The notes under the pieces were generated by a model. That model was not told the DNA's origin and did not search any database. It worked only from the letters and a program-made list of their open reading frames with translations. Shown in pieces: positions 24,520-36,302 of a stretch of 64,000 nucleotides of DNA. A program made the position numbers and the translations under genes. Location of the stretch: positions 310,001-374,000 of the forward strand of contig NZ_CP043426.1 in assembly GCF_008245025.1 (NCBI RefSeq), read 5' to 3'. The stretch is from Campylobacter lari subsp. concheus. GTDB taxonomy: Bacteria > Campylobacterota > Campylobacteria > Campylobacterales > Campylobacteraceae. The first letter of the stretch is position 1, and every line of letters starts with the position of its first letter.

Positions 24520-27500
24520 ATGATACAAAAAGCTTTGCAATTAGCTGAAGAATTACAAAGAAAGATAGAAAGTAATATCTCTCAAAGCGAAAAAGAATTT
24601 CATGCCAAAATGCAAAAACTTTTAAACAATCCTAAAAATAAAGTAATGTTAATCGAGCTTTTAGATCGCTCTTTTAGATGTAAAGATAAAAGTGCGAGTT
24701 TTGAGCTTATAGAGCATACTTTAAACAAATATGGTATAGCTGATTTTTTTAGTGCTTTTGAAAAATTTTTACTTTTTTCATTTTTAAATTTTGGAAAATT
24801 TGCACCAACACTTAGTGTGCCATTTTTCATTAAGCATTTAAGAGAAGATACTAAAGCTATGGTTTTAGATGCAAATCCTAGTGTTTTAGAGCCTCATATG
24901 CGTAAAAGAAAAGATGAAGATAAAATCACTTTAAATGTAAATTTAATCGGTGAAGAAGTTTTAGGTGAAGCTGAGAGTGCTTATAGGATGAAAAAATACG
25001 AAGAAGCATTAAAAACAAGCTATATTACTTATATTTCTATTAAAATTACTACCATTTTTTCCCAAATCAATATCATTGATTTTGAATACTCTAAAGATGA
25101 GGTGGTAAAAAGATTGGATAAATTATATGCTCTTGCTTTAGAAGAAGAAAAAAAGCAGGGTGTGTCTAAATTTATTAATCTTGACATGGAGGAATTTAGA
25201 GATTTAGAATTAACCGTTGAAGCTTTTATGGAGAGTGTTGCAAAATACGATATTAAAGCAGGTATTGTTTTGCAAGCTTATTTACCTGATTCTTATGAGT
25301 ATCTGAAAAAACTTTTTGCTTTTTCTAAAGAAAGAGTTTTAAAAGGTATGAAGCCTATAAAAATTCGCTTTGTTAAAGGAGCGAATATGGAAAGTGAAGA
25401 AACTATAGCTTCACAAAGAGGTTGGGCTCTACCTACTTTTTATAAAAAAATTGACACCGATAGTAACTATAAAAAAATGCTTGATTTTGTCTTAGAAGGA
25501 GATAATCATAAATATATTAATGTAGGTATTGCAAGTCATAATTTATTTGAAATTGCTTATGCTTATACTAGAATTTCACAAGCTGGAGCTTTATCATCTT
25601 TTACTTTTGAAATGCTTGAAGGTATGAGTCTACAATGCTCTTATGAGCTTTCTAAAATGCACGATCTTATACTTTATGCACCAGTTTGTGATGAAGCACA
25701 TTTTAACAATGCTATTGCATACTTAGTAAGAAGACTTGATGAAAATACTAGTGAAGATAACTTCATGAGATATTTTTTCAATCTTAAAATTAATGATAAA
25801 AATTGGCAAACGCAAAAAGAATTATTTATAAAATCCTTAGAAGGTGTTGCTAGTTTGGATAATTCTACTCATAGAACTCAAGATAGAAATAATGAAACAA
25901 AGGCTATTAGTTCTTATGAGAGTAAAGAATTTAAAAACGAACCTGATACAGATTTTATCTTAAAAGCAAATAGAGAATGGGCTAAGGGTATAAGAGCTAA
26001 GTATGAAAATTTAGAAAATTATAATGTCTATCCAGTTGCAAAAGAAGAAATTAAAAACGAAAATTTACAAGTAGTAGAAGTTAAAGATAAAATCAAAAAT
26101 CGCACTATAGGTAAGGCACATCTAGCAGGACAAAAAGAGATTAAATACGCTTTAGATGTAGCTAAGAGCTCGAATTTTAGTGATTTAAGTCATGATGAAA
26201 TTTATAAGATTTTAGCAAAAACTGCTCAACTTGTTAGAGATCGTAGAGGAGATTTAATAGGTATAGCAGCTTTAGAAGTAGGAAAAACTTTCTTAGAAAT
26301 TGATCCTGAAGTTAGTGAGGCTATAGACTTTTTAGAATTTTACCCACATTCTTTAGAAAAATTAAAAGAGCAAAATCCAAATACTGTTTTTAAAGCAAAG
26401 GGTATAGGTGTGGTAATTGCGCCATGGAATTTCCCAGTGGGTATTTCAGTAGGAACTATAGCAGCACCTTTGGCTGCAGGAAATAAAGTGATATATAAGC
26501 CATCATCTTTATCGATGTTAACAGGTTATATGCTTTGTAAATGTTTTTGGGATGCAGGAATTCCTAAGGATGCTTTGATTTTCTTACCTGCTAAAGGTAG
26601 CGATATATCAAAATACTTGCTTGTTGATCAAAGTGTGAAATTTTCAGTATTAACCGGTGGAGAAGAAACTGCTTATGCAATGCTCAAAGCTAATCCAACC
26701 TTACTTTTAAGCGCTGAAACAGGTGGTAAAAATGCAACTATTGTTTCTAAATTTGCTGATCGTGATAGTGCGATTAAAAATATCATTCACTCAGCATTTT
26801 CAAATTCAGGTCAAAAATGCTCTGCTACTTCTTTATTAGTTTTAGAAGAAGAAGTTTATAATGATGAAGAATTCAAAAAGACCTTAGTAGATGCTGCTAG
26901 TTCTATGGCAGTTGGAAATCCATTTGTGTTTAAAAATAAACTTGGAGCTTTAGCAGATAAACCAGATGTGAAATTACAAAAAGCTTTAGATGAGTTAGCT
27001 CCGTATGAAAGTTGGGCTTTAAAACCTAAATTTATAGATGATAATCCTTATCTTTTAACTCCAGGAATTAAATATGGTACTAAAAAAGGTGATTTTACGC
27101 ACATGAATGAGCTTTTTGCGCCAATCTTAACTGTAATGAAAGCAAAAGATTTAAAAGAAGCTATTGATATAGTAAATTCGACAGGTTATGGACTTACAGC
27201 AGGATTTGAAAGTTTAGATGAGAGAGAATGGGAGTACTTCCATACTCACATAGAGGCAGGAAATATTTACATTAATAAACCAACAACGGGTGCTATAGTT
27301 CTTAGACAGCCTTTTGGTGGTATTAAAAAATCAGCCATTGGTTTTGGTAGAAAGGTTGGAATTTATAATTACATCACCCAATTTTTAGATATAGAGCAAA
27401 GTCAAGCTGATCAAAATGTTTTAGACAATGAATTAGTATCAAATTTAAATGCTTTAAGCTTGGATTTAAATGAAAAAGATAAAGCCGATTTTGAAGTCAT

Positions 27501-28017
27501 TAAAGCTATGGCAAGAAGCTATACTTATCATGCAAAACATGAATTTGCAGGTGCGAAAGATTATGTTAATATAAGAGGTGAGGATAATCTTTTCTCTTAT
27601 ACAAAGGTTAAAAATATCGCTTATAGAGTACATAAAGATGATAGCTTAAAAGATATTTTAGGAGTTATTTTAGCAGCTAGTGTGCTAAATATTGATCTTA
27701 TTTTAAGTTACGATGAGCATGAAAAAATAGATCTTGTGCAAAAGATTAATCAAAAAATTAGTTCAAAAACTTTATTCCTTAAAGAAAGTAAAGAAAATTT
27801 CATTAGCAAACTAGCTGATTATGAAAGAATTCGTTATTTTGCTCCATTAGATGTTAATGATGAAATTTTCATAAAAGCAGCAAGTTGTGCAAAAATCATC
27901 GCTAATGCTAAGCCTTTAATGAATGGACGTTTTGAGTTGCTTTTATATCACAATGAAAAAGCTTTAAGTATATCTTTCCATCGTTATGGAAATCTAGGCA
28001 TTCGTGCTTTAAAATAA
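24520..28017 (+). CDS. putA: bifunctional proline dehydrogenase / P5C dehydrogenase
   Basis: PutA oxidises proline to glutamate in two steps, feeding electrons to quinone and NAD. I chose the ATG at 24520 (1165 residues) because GTGGAGG precedes it; the frame is open upstream to 24469 but has no ribosome site there. The N-terminal half carries proline dehydrogenase motifs (RFVKGANMESEE, FEMLEGM). The second half is an aldehyde dehydrogenase with APWNFPVGIS, the general-base glutamate E733 (AETGGKN) and the nucleophile C767 (SGQKCSA). A C-terminal extension of about 180 residues follows. No DNA-binding ribbon-helix-helix was seen at the N terminus, so it is not a PutA repressor. putP follows after 18 bases. 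Confidence 0.94.
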   Translation: MIQKALQLAEELQRKIESNISQSEKEFHAKMQKLLNNPKNKVMLIELLDRSFRCKDKSASFELIEHTLNKYGIADFFSAFEKFLLFSFLNFGKFAPTLSVPFFIKHLREDTKAMVLDANPSVLEPHMRKRKDEDKITLNVNLIGEEVLGEAESAYRMKKYEEALKTSYITYISIKITTIFSQINIIDFEYSKDEVVKRLDKLYALALEEEKKQGVSKFINLDMEEFRDLELTVEAFMESVAKYDIKAGIVLQAYLPDSYEYLKKLFAFSKERVLKGMKPIKIRFVKGANMESEETIASQRGWALPTFYKKIDTDSNYKKMLDFVLEGDNHKYINVGIASHNLFEIAYAYTRISQAGALSSFTFEMLEGMSLQCSYELSKMHDLILYAPVCDEAHFNNAIAYLVRRLDENTSEDNFMRYFFNLKINDKNWQTQKELFIKSLEGVASLDNSTHRTQDRNNETKAISSYESKEFKNEPDTDFILKANREWAKGIRAKYENLENYNVYPVAKEEIKNENLQVVEVKDKIKNRTIGKAHLAGQKEIKYALDVAKSSNFSDLSHDEIYKILAKTAQLVRDRRGDLIGIAALEVGKTFLEIDPEVSEAIDFLEFYPHSLEKLKEQNPNTVFKAKGIGVVIAPWNFPVGISVGTIAAPLAAGNKVIYKPSSLSMLTGYMLCKCFWDAGIPKDALIFLPAKGSDISKYLLVDQSVKFSVLTGGEETAYAMLKANPTLLLSAETGGKNATIVSKFADRDSAIKNIIHSAFSNSGQKCSATSLLVLEEEVYNDEEFKKTLVDAASSMAVGNPFVFKNKLGALADKPDVKLQKALDELAPYESWALKPKFIDDNPYLLTPGIKYGTKKGDFTHMNELFAPILTVMKAKDLKEAIDIVNSTGYGLTAGFESLDEREWEYFHTHIEAGNIYINKPTTGAIVLRQPFGGIKKSAIGFGRKVGIYNYITQFLDIEQSQADQNVLDNELVSNLNALSLDLNEKDKADFEVIKAMARSYTYHAKHEFAGAKDYVNIRGEDNLFSYTKVKNIAYRVHKDDSLKDILGVILAASVLNIDLILSYDEHEKIDLVQKINQKISSKTLFLKESKENFISKLADYERIRYFAPLDVNDEIFIKAASCAKIIANAKPLMNGRFELLLYHNEKALSISFHRYGNLGIRALK

Positions 28018-28035
28018 TACAAACAAGGAGATAAA

Positions 28036-29517
28036 ATGGAGGTTGTTCAAATTAATACTCAAATTGCGATAATGTTTGTCGCATATTCAGCATTAATGCT
28101 TTTTATCGGATTTTATTTTTATAAACAAAATAAAAATTCAGAGGACTATTTTTTAGGCGGTCGTTCTATGGGGCCTGTAGTTTCTGCACTTAGTGCAGGA
28201 GCTTCTGATATGAGCGGATGGCTTTTGATGGGTTTACCAGGAGCTTTATATGTCAGTGGTTTAGCTGAAAGTTATATTGCAATAGGTCTTAGTATAGGAG
28301 CGTTTTTAAACTGGGCTTTTGTAGCAAAAAGACTTAGAATTTATACTAGCGTGATTGCAAATTCTATTACCATTCCAGATTATTTTGAAACAAGGTTTGA
28401 TGACGATAAGCATATATTAAGAGTGGTTTGTGCTATTGTTATTTTGATTTTCTTTACTTTTTATGTTTCTTCAGGACTTGTAGGTGGAGCAAAACTTTTT
28501 GAAGCAACTTTTGGAATTCAATATGATTATGCTTTAACCACAGGAACTGTGATTATAGTTGCTTATACATTTTTGGGCGGATACAAGGCAGTTTGTTGGA
28601 CGGATTTGATTCAAGGTTTATTGATGATGAGTGCTTTGATTATCGTGCCTATAGTGATGGTTTATCATTTAGGTGGTTTTAGTGAAGCTGTTAATATAGT
28701 CAAAGAAATCAAGCCAAATACTTTTTCTATGGGAGAAGGACTAAGCTTTTTAGGTATAGTTTCAGCACTTTCATGGGGGCTTGGGTATTTTGGTCAGCCA
28801 CATATTTTAGTGCGCTTTATGTCTATACGCTCAACCAAAGACATCCCTACTGCTACTTTTGTAGGAATTTCTTGGATGGTTATATCTTTAATTGGCGCTT
28901 GTTTGATAGGTGTTTTAGGCATAGCTTATGTGAGTAAATTTGAACTTAGTTTGCAAGATCCTGAAAAGATTTTTATCGTAATGTCACAATTACTTTTTAA
29001 TCCTTGGATAGCAGGTATTTTATTAAGCGCTATTTTAGCAGCTATTATGAGTACAGCAAGTTCACAATTGCTTGTTTCAAGTTCGACTATAGCAGAAGAT
29101 TTTTATAAAAGAATTTTCAATAAAGAAGCATCTAATAAAATGGTAATGACTTTAGGTAGATTTGGTGTTTTAGCAGTGGCTGTGATAGCTTTTGTTATTT
29201 CTACTGATAAAAACTCAAGCGTATTAAGCATAGTAGCTTATGCTTGGGCAGGGTTTGGAGCAAGTTTTGGTTCTGTAATGCTCTTTTCATTATTTTGGTC
29301 AAAAATGACTAGATATGCTGCTATTGCAGGTATGATTACTGGTGCAGTTGTAGTTGTAGTATATAAAAATTTCTTAGCTGAGTGGCTTAATTTTCCTATT
29401 TATGAAATCATTCCAGGATTTTTAGCTGCATCTATTGTGATTGTTTTAGTGAGCTTGGTAACCAAAGTTCGCCCAGGAACTAAAGCAGCTTATGAAACAA
29501 TGTTAAAACATCTTTAG
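28036..29517 (+). CDS. putP: sodium/proline symporter
   Basis: The 493-residue protein has about 13 membrane helices in the sodium:solute symporter pattern. Family motifs include [19 protein letters not shown] and [17 protein letters not shown]. It imports proline for PutA, with which it forms an operon. A strong terminator follows directly after the stop codon. Confidence 0.94.
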   Translation: MEVVQINTQIAIMFVAYSALMLFIGFYFYKQNKNSEDYFLGGRSMGPVVSALSAGASDMSGWLLMGLPGALYVSGLAESYIAIGLSIGAFLNWAFVAKRLRIYTSVIANSITIPDYFETRFDDDKHILRVVCAIVILIFFTFYVSSGLVGGAKLFEATFGIQYDYALTTGTVIIVAYTFLGGYKAVCWTDLIQGLLMMSALIIVPIVMVYHLGGFSEAVNIVKEIKPNTFSMGEGLSFLGIVSALSWGLGYFGQPHILVRFMSIRSTKDIPTATFVGISWMVISLIGACLIGVLGIAYVSKFELSLQDPEKIFIVMSQLLFNPWIAGILLSAILAAIMSTASSQLLVSSSTIAEDFYKRIFNKEASNKMVMTLGRFGVLAVAVIAFVISTDKNSSVLSIVAYAWAGFGASFGSVMLFSLFWSKMTRYAAIAGMITGAVVVVVYKNFLAEWLNFPIYEIIPGFLAASIVIVLVSLVTKVRPGTKAAYETMLKHL

Positions 29518-29521
29518 ATTG

Positions 29522-29552
29522 GATAAACTAATCTTTTTTAGATTAGTTTATC
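29522..29552. terminator. bidirectional terminator between putP and a hypothetical gene
   Basis: GATAAACTAATC (29522-29533) and GATTAGTTTATC (29541-29552) form a perfect 12-bp stem with a T-rich loop, four bases after the putP stop. It overlaps the 3' end of the convergent small gene ending at 29538 and could serve both. Confidence 0.7.
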
Positions 29553-29855
29553 TATGATATCATTTGCTGTATTTTCTACAAAAAATTTAAGCTCTATATC
29601 TTGAATCCATGGTGTAAAAATTTTTAAAAGTTTTTCAAAAATAATATTGAATGAGTTTTCAATATCAAAATTATCATTAAATATTGTTTGTGAAAAAGAC
29701 AACAGTTTTTCGTTTTGTAAATGTTGTTCAATTTCTTGCGGAAATATTATTTTCTTATAAAAATTGTTTAAAAACATTTTTATAGAGAAACATTCTATTA
29801 TATTGTGTATATTATAATCGTATGATTGTGTGTTTATATTTATTAAATCAATCAT
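29538..29855 (-). CDS. hypothetical protein, 105 residues
   Basis: I do not recognise this protein. It is rich in Ile, Asn and Phe, looks helical and soluble, and has no signal peptide or cysteine motif. The ATG at 29855 is directly preceded by an in-frame stop codon (TGA, 29859-29861 on the minus strand, one codon further up), so the start cannot be longer. The ribosome site is weak (AAAAGAA). It lies between putP and selC, where C. jejuni carries other genes, so it may be a strain-variable gene or a remnant. Confidence 0.5.
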   Translation of the reverse strand: MIDLININTQSYDYNIHNIIECFSIKMFLNNFYKKIIFPQEIEQHLQNEKLLSFSQTIFNDNFDIENSFNIIFEKLLKIFTPWIQDIELKFFVENTANDIIDKLI

Positions 29856-29997
29856 TTTTCAAATGTTCTTTTAGTTGATTATTTATGCATTTTTTTTGTA
29901 TATATGTAAAGCTGTTAATATAATACTTAGATACCAAATTGCTAATATTGTTTGATTCACCATGATTTAATTTTTGTTTTAATTAAAAATATTAAGA

Positions 29998-30003
29998 TAT
30001 AAT
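29998..30003 (+). promoter_or_regulatory. -10 box of selC
   Basis: TATAAT ends seven bases before the first base of the tRNA gene (30011), so transcription probably starts at or next to the mature 5' end. Confidence 0.6.
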
Positions 30004-30010
30004 ATCTTTT

Positions 30011-31795
<1,785 letters not shown>

Positions 31796-31799
<4 letters not shown>

Positions 31800-32314
31800 T
31801 GAAAAAAATGATATTTTTATTAGTTTTTTTAAATTTTGTAAATGCGCAACAAAATTGTGAGCAATATTTTGAAGCAAGAAAAGAGCAAATGCAAGAGCAA
31901 ATTAGAGAATATGATGAGGCAAGACAAAGTTTAGAGGCATATAGAGCATCTTTTGAAGCTTTACAAAAAGAAAAAATGCAAGCTTTGGTGCAAAAAGAAG
32001 CTGATATTAATGCAAGTTTAGAACAAATCAAAAGTTTAAAAGAACAAAATGAACGTATATTGAAAGCAACTAGAGAAAATCTCCAAGCAATTAATGATAA
32101 AACCATGGGGCGTATTACAGAAATCTATGCAAAAATGAAAGATGTGGCTGTTGCAGGCATATTAAGTGAAATGGAACCTGATGAAGCTTCAAAAATTCTA
32201 CTTTCGCTTGATCCTAGAAAAATTTCATCTATTATGGCAAAAATGGAACCTAAGAAAGCTTCAGATTTAACACTACTTTTAAAAAATTTAGATCAAAATG
32301 CAAGTTCGCAGTAA
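31796..32314 (+). CDS. MotE/Cj1496c-like periplasmic flagellar protein
   Basis: The 172-residue protein has a signal peptide (MKKMIFLLVFLNFVNA), a long coiled coil, and a C-terminal MgtE-N-like helical domain (ILSEMEPDEASKILLSLDP, IMAKMEPKKASDL), the plan of MotE-type motor chaperones. Two bacterial N-glycosylation sequons (D-x-N-x-S) are present: DINAS with N71 and DQNAS with N168. C. jejuni Cj1496c is a known glycoprotein affecting invasion and colonisation, and I recall sites at nearly the same places. It overlaps fliJ by four bases. Confidence 0.8.
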
Positions 32315-32375
32315 GCTTTAAGCAGTTTTTACCTTTTTTTTAGTATTATTTCAATAAAAATAAAAAGGTGGATAA

Positions 32376-32927
32376 ATGCGTATCAAACCAGCTCACATAC
32401 CTTATATAGCAAATAAAATAATACTTGATTTAATGCATTCTTCTTTTGTTAAAATTAAAGATGATAGTCAAAAACTTTTAAAAATAGCAAAAGAGATTAT
32501 AGAAATAGATGTTTTAAACGAGCGTAAGCTTGATGAAAAAGCAAAAGAGCTTTTAGAAAGCCAAGAAGATGAAATTGAGTTTATGCAAATAGATAGAAAA
32601 AGTATGTTTTGGATGATTAAGAAAAAATTGGCAAATGAGTTTAAATTTATGCTCGATAGTGAAGATAGATATAATAACCTTTCTCATAAAATTTTAGAAA
32701 ATTTAGTAGAAGAGGATTTGATAAATTATAATGTATCAGAAAATCGTGTGAAAAATCTCATTTTCTCAAGTATTATGTCTTATTTAAGGGAGTATGAAAA
32801 ATTAGAAGATTTGGTTTATGAAAAAATTTCAAATTATAAAAGAAAGCTTATCCCAGGTTCTGAAGAATATGAATTGGTATTTGAAAAGCTTTACCAAGAA
32901 GAGCTTAGAAAAAAGGGCCTTTTATGA
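32376..32927 (+). CDS. DUF507 family protein
   Basis: The 183-residue helical protein matches the DUF507 family found in Campylobacterota and some other bacteria (MRIKPAHIPYIANKIILDLM at the start, GSEEYELVFEKLY near the end). It has no signal peptide or membrane helix. The function is not known. It overlaps the carA start by four bases and so is translationally linked to it, as in C. jejuni. Confidence 0.8.
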   Translation: MRIKPAHIPYIANKIILDLMHSSFVKIKDDSQKLLKIAKEIIEIDVLNERKLDEKAKELLESQEDEIEFMQIDRKSMFWMIKKKLANEFKFMLDSEDRYNNLSHKILENLVEEDLINYNVSENRVKNLIFSSIMSYLREYEKLEDLVYEKISNYKRKLIPGSEEYELVFEKLYQEELRKKGLL

Positions 32928-34042
32928 AAGCATATATTTATATAGAAAATGATGTTTTTTTAAGTGCAAAGGCTTTTGGACAAAGTGGAACTTTTTTTGG
33001 TGAGCTTGTTTTTAATACTTCTTTAACGGGCTACCAAGAGATTATTTCTGATCCTTCATATGCGGGTCAATTTGTGGTTTTTTCAATGCCAGAAATTGGT
33101 ATAGTTGGTGTTAATGATGAAGATAATGAAAGCAAAGAGGTTTTTGCTAGCGGTATGATCATAAGAGAATTAAATGAAGATTATTCTAATTTTAGAGCCA
33201 ATCATTCTTTAAGTGCTTATTTGAAAAACCATGGCAAAATAGGACTTTGTGAAATTGATACAAGATTTTTGGTTAAAATGATTAGAGATCAAGGAAATTT
33301 AAGAGCTGTAATATCTACTGAAATTAAAGACAAAGAAGAGCTTAAGAAAATACTTCTTTCTAGTGCTAAAATTGATGAGGTAAATTATGTAGCACAAGTT
33401 AGCACTAAAAGCTCTTATAAGCATAGTAAAGGTGCTTGGGATCATAGTAAAAAAGCTTACGAGAACGTAAAAGCAAGTGGTAAAAAAGTAGCTGTGATTG
33501 ATTATGGTGTAAAAGAAAATATTTTAAATGAACTTGTGAGTGTAGGACTTGAAGTAGAAGTTTATCCTTATAATACCAAGGCAAAAGATTTGATTGATTT
33601 ATACCAAAAAGGTGTAATTCACGGGGTATTTTTATCCAATGGACCAGGTGAGCCAAAAATTTTAAAAGATGAAATTGCAGAGATTAAAAAATTAGCAGAA
33701 GCAAAAATTCCTATGCTAGGTATTTGTTTAGGACATCAACTTTTAAGTAATGCATTTGGTTATGAAACTTATAAGATGAAATTTGGTCAGCATGGAGCAA
33801 ATCACCCAGTAATCAACCTTACAAATAATACAATAGAAATTACAGCACAAAATCACAACTACAATGTTCCTGAAGAAATAGCAGAGGTTGCAACTATTAC
33901 TCATAGAAATTTATTTGGTGATAATGTAGAAGGGGTAAAATACAAAAATTATCCTATCATTTCAGTGCAACATCACCCAGAAAGCTCCTCAGGACCACAT
34001 GAGAGCAAATACATCTTTAAAGAATTTTTAGAGCTTTTGTGA
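32924..34042 (+). CDS. carA: carbamoyl-phosphate synthase small subunit
   Basis: CarA is the glutaminase subunit that feeds ammonia to CarB for arginine and pyrimidine synthesis. The 372-residue protein has the N-terminal SLTGYQEIISDPSYAGQ and the class I amidotransferase triad: MLGICLGHQLL (nucleophile cysteine) and VQHHPESSSGP (His and Glu). carB is not in the window. It overlaps the next gene by four bases. Confidence 0.96.
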   Translation: MKAYIYIENDVFLSAKAFGQSGTFFGELVFNTSLTGYQEIISDPSYAGQFVVFSMPEIGIVGVNDEDNESKEVFASGMIIRELNEDYSNFRANHSLSAYLKNHGKIGLCEIDTRFLVKMIRDQGNLRAVISTEIKDKEELKKILLSSAKIDEVNYVAQVSTKSSYKHSKGAWDHSKKAYENVKASGKKVAVIDYGVKENILNELVSVGLEVEVYPYNTKAKDLIDLYQKGVIHGVFLSNGPGEPKILKDEIAEIKKLAEAKIPMLGICLGHQLLSNAFGYETYKMKFGQHGANHPVINLTNNTIEITAQNHNYNVPEEIAEVATITHRNLFGDNVEGVKYKNYPIISVQHHPESSSGPHESKYIFKEFLELL

Positions 34043-34701
34043 ATTTAGATTTCATTGCTTTAGCGAGTATAGCTTTTCTTTCTAGCTTTGGACATTGTTA
34101 TGGAATGTGCGGAGGTTTTGTTTTAGCTTATACTCAGCTTTCAAAGCAAATCAAACTTCCTTTTTCTCTTTTGATTTTCTCTTATCATTTATCTAGAATT
34201 TTTGCCTATGTTTGTTTGGGCGTATTTTTTGGATTTTTTGGAAATTTATTTTCTTTTAGCGAATTTGTAAAAGGTATAATGCTTTTTGCTATTGGGATTT
34301 TTATGGTGGTTTTAGCTTTTGCTTTAATTTTTAAAGGAAAATTGTTAGCTGTTTTTGAAAGCTCTTTAATTTTTGACTGTATCATTAAAAAAAACATTTC
34401 AAGATTAATTCAAAATAAGTCTTTAAAAAGTACTATTTTTTTAGGCTTTTTAAATGGTTTTGTACCCTGTGGCTTGGTATATTTTTATATAGCTTTTGGA
34501 ATGAGCGTGCAAAATGTATACTTAGCAGCGTTAATTATGCTTGTTTTTGGACTTTCAACACTGCCTGCTTTGGTATTTTTTGCTTATTTTTCTAAAACAC
34601 TGAGCGAAAAATTTCAAAAAACAGCTAGTTTGATTTCTTATATTTTAATATTTTTTTATGGTTTGTATTTTTCTTATATAGGTTTTTCTTTGACTCGATA
34701 A
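34039..34701 (+). CDS. TauE/SafE-like membrane protein beside ccoN
   Basis: The 220-residue protein has about six membrane helices and the motif FGHCYGMCGGFVLAY near the N terminus, with repeated NGFVPCGLVYF later. This is the DsbD/UreH-like branch of the sulfite exporter family. Such proteins are commonly linked to cbb3 oxidase genes and are suspected of copper or thiol transport for oxidase assembly. The start is GTG, overlapping the carA stop. The placement between carA and ccoN supports an oxidase role, which is inferred. Confidence 0.75.
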   Translation: MNLDFIALASIAFLSSFGHCYGMCGGFVLAYTQLSKQIKLPFSLLIFSYHLSRIFAYVCLGVFFGFFGNLFSFSEFVKGIMLFAIGIFMVVLAFALIFKGKLLAVFESSLIFDCIIKKNISRLIQNKSLKSTIFLGFLNGFVPCGLVYFYIAFGMSVQNVYLAALIMLVFGLSTLPALVFFAYFSKTLSEKFQKTASLISYILIFFYGLYFSYIGFSLTR

Positions 34702-34731
34702 AATTTATTATTTGCTTATAATTCTTAATAG

Positions 34732-34783
34732 ATGATTAATCATTGTGATTTTAAGCTAAAAAAGATGATAATTATCATATAAT
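34732..34783 (+). promoter_or_regulatory. cco promoter with two palindromes
   Basis: ATGATTAATCAT (34732-34743) and ATGATAATTATCAT (34765-34778) are perfect palindromes. The second runs directly into the -10 box TATAAT (34778-34783) of the cbb3 oxidase operon. GATAATTATC resembles the core of a Fur box, and the placement would suit a repressor. Which regulator binds is not known. Confidence 0.6.
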
Positions 34784-34824
34784 ACAGTGATTGCATATTG
34801 CAGAAAAAAACTTAAGGAGAGGAA

Positions 34825-36291
34825 ATGCACCCAGGAAATGCATTAAACTATGACTATACGGTTGCTAAATATTTTATGTTTGCTACCTTATTGTTTGGTG
34901 TTATTGGTATGGCTATTGGAACGCTTATTGCCTTTCAAATGGCTTATCCGGATTTAAACTATTTAGCTGGTGAATATGGCACTTTTTCAAGACTTAGACC
35001 ATTGCACACTTCAGGTGTAATTTTTGGTTTTATGCTCTCAGGAATTTGGGCTACTTGGTATTATATTGGTCAGCGTGTGCTAAAAGTTAGTATGGCAGAA
35101 TCAAGCTTTTTAATGTTTATTGGTAAATTACATTTTTGGCTTTATATGATCACTATGATTATAGCTGTGATAACTTTATTTGCAGGTATTAGTACTTCAA
35201 AAGAATACGCAGAGCTTGAATGGCCACTTGATATATTGGTAGTTTTAGTTTGGGTTTTATGGGGTGTAAGTATTTTTGGGCTTATTGGAATTCGCCGTGA
35301 AAAAACTTTATACGTTTCACTTTGGTATTACATAGCTACCTTCTTAGGTATAGCAATGCTTTATTTGTTTAATAATATGGCAGTTCCAACTTATTTTGTA
35401 AGTGGAATGGGTGATTGGTGGCATAGTGTTTCTATGTATGCAGGAACTAATGATGCGTTAGTTCAATGGTGGTATGGACACAATGCTGTTGCATTTGTAT
35501 TTACTGTTGGTATTATTGCTCAAATTTATTATTTCTTACCAAAAGAAAGTGGTCAGCCAATTTTCTCATATAAGTTATCTTTATTTGCGTTTTGGGGCTT
35601 AATGTTTGTTTATCTATGGGCAGGTGGACACCACTTGATTTATTCTACTGTGCCTGATTGGATGCAAACTATGGGTTCGGTTTTTTCAATTGTACTTATT
35701 TTACCTTCTTGGGGTTCAGCAATTAATATCTTACTTACTATGAAAGGTGAGTGGAGTCAATTAAGAGAAAGTCCGTTGATTAAATTTATGATTTTAGCTT
35801 CAACTTTCTATATGTTCTCAACTTTAGAAGGTCCTATTCTTTCTATTAAATCAGTTAATGCATTAGCACACTTTACAGATTGGATTCCAGGACATGTTCA
35901 TGATGGTACTTTAGGTTGGGTTGGCTTTATGACTATGGCCGCACTTTATCATATGGTGCCTAGAATGTTTAAAAGAGAACTATATAGCAAATCATTAATG
36001 GAAGCTCAATTTTGGATTCAAACTACAGGTATAGTATTGTACTTTAGTTCTATGTGGATAGCAGGTATTACTCAAGGTATGATGTGGAGAGCTACTGATG
36101 AGTATGGTAACTTACTTTATACTTTCATTGATACTGTTGAAGCTATTGTTCCTTATTATTGGATTAGAGCTGTGGGTGGCTTGTTATACTTAGTAGGATT
36201 TTTCATGTTTGTTTATAATATTTATAAATCAATTTCAGTGGGTAGAGTGCTTGATAAAGAGCCAAAAAGTGCTTCACCTATGGCAGCATAA
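34825..36291 (+). CDS. ccoN: cbb3-type cytochrome c oxidase subunit I
   Basis: CcoN holds the heme b and the heme b3-CuB oxygen-reducing site. The 488-residue protein has about 12 membrane helices and conserved histidines in RPLHTSGVIF, WWYGHNAVAF, AGGHHLIYS and WIPGHVHDGTLGW. Length is normal. AAGGAGAGG precedes the start. It is the first gene of ccoNOQP, the high-affinity oxidase that supports microaerobic growth. Confidence 0.97.
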   Translation: MHPGNALNYDYTVAKYFMFATLLFGVIGMAIGTLIAFQMAYPDLNYLAGEYGTFSRLRPLHTSGVIFGFMLSGIWATWYYIGQRVLKVSMAESSFLMFIGKLHFWLYMITMIIAVITLFAGISTSKEYAELEWPLDILVVLVWVLWGVSIFGLIGIRREKTLYVSLWYYIATFLGIAMLYLFNNMAVPTYFVSGMGDWWHSVSMYAGTNDALVQWWYGHNAVAFVFTVGIIAQIYYFLPKESGQPIFSYKLSLFAFWGLMFVYLWAGGHHLIYSTVPDWMQTMGSVFSIVLILPSWGSAINILLTMKGEWSQLRESPLIKFMILASTFYMFSTLEGPILSIKSVNALAHFTDWIPGHVHDGTLGWVGFMTMAALYHMVPRMFKRELYSKSLMEAQFWIQTTGIVLYFSSMWIAGITQGMMWRATDEYGNLLYTFIDTVEAIVPYYWIRAVGGLLYLVGFFMFVYNIYKSISVGRVLDKEPKSASPMAA

Positions 36292-36302
36292 GGAGGAAAA
36301 AT

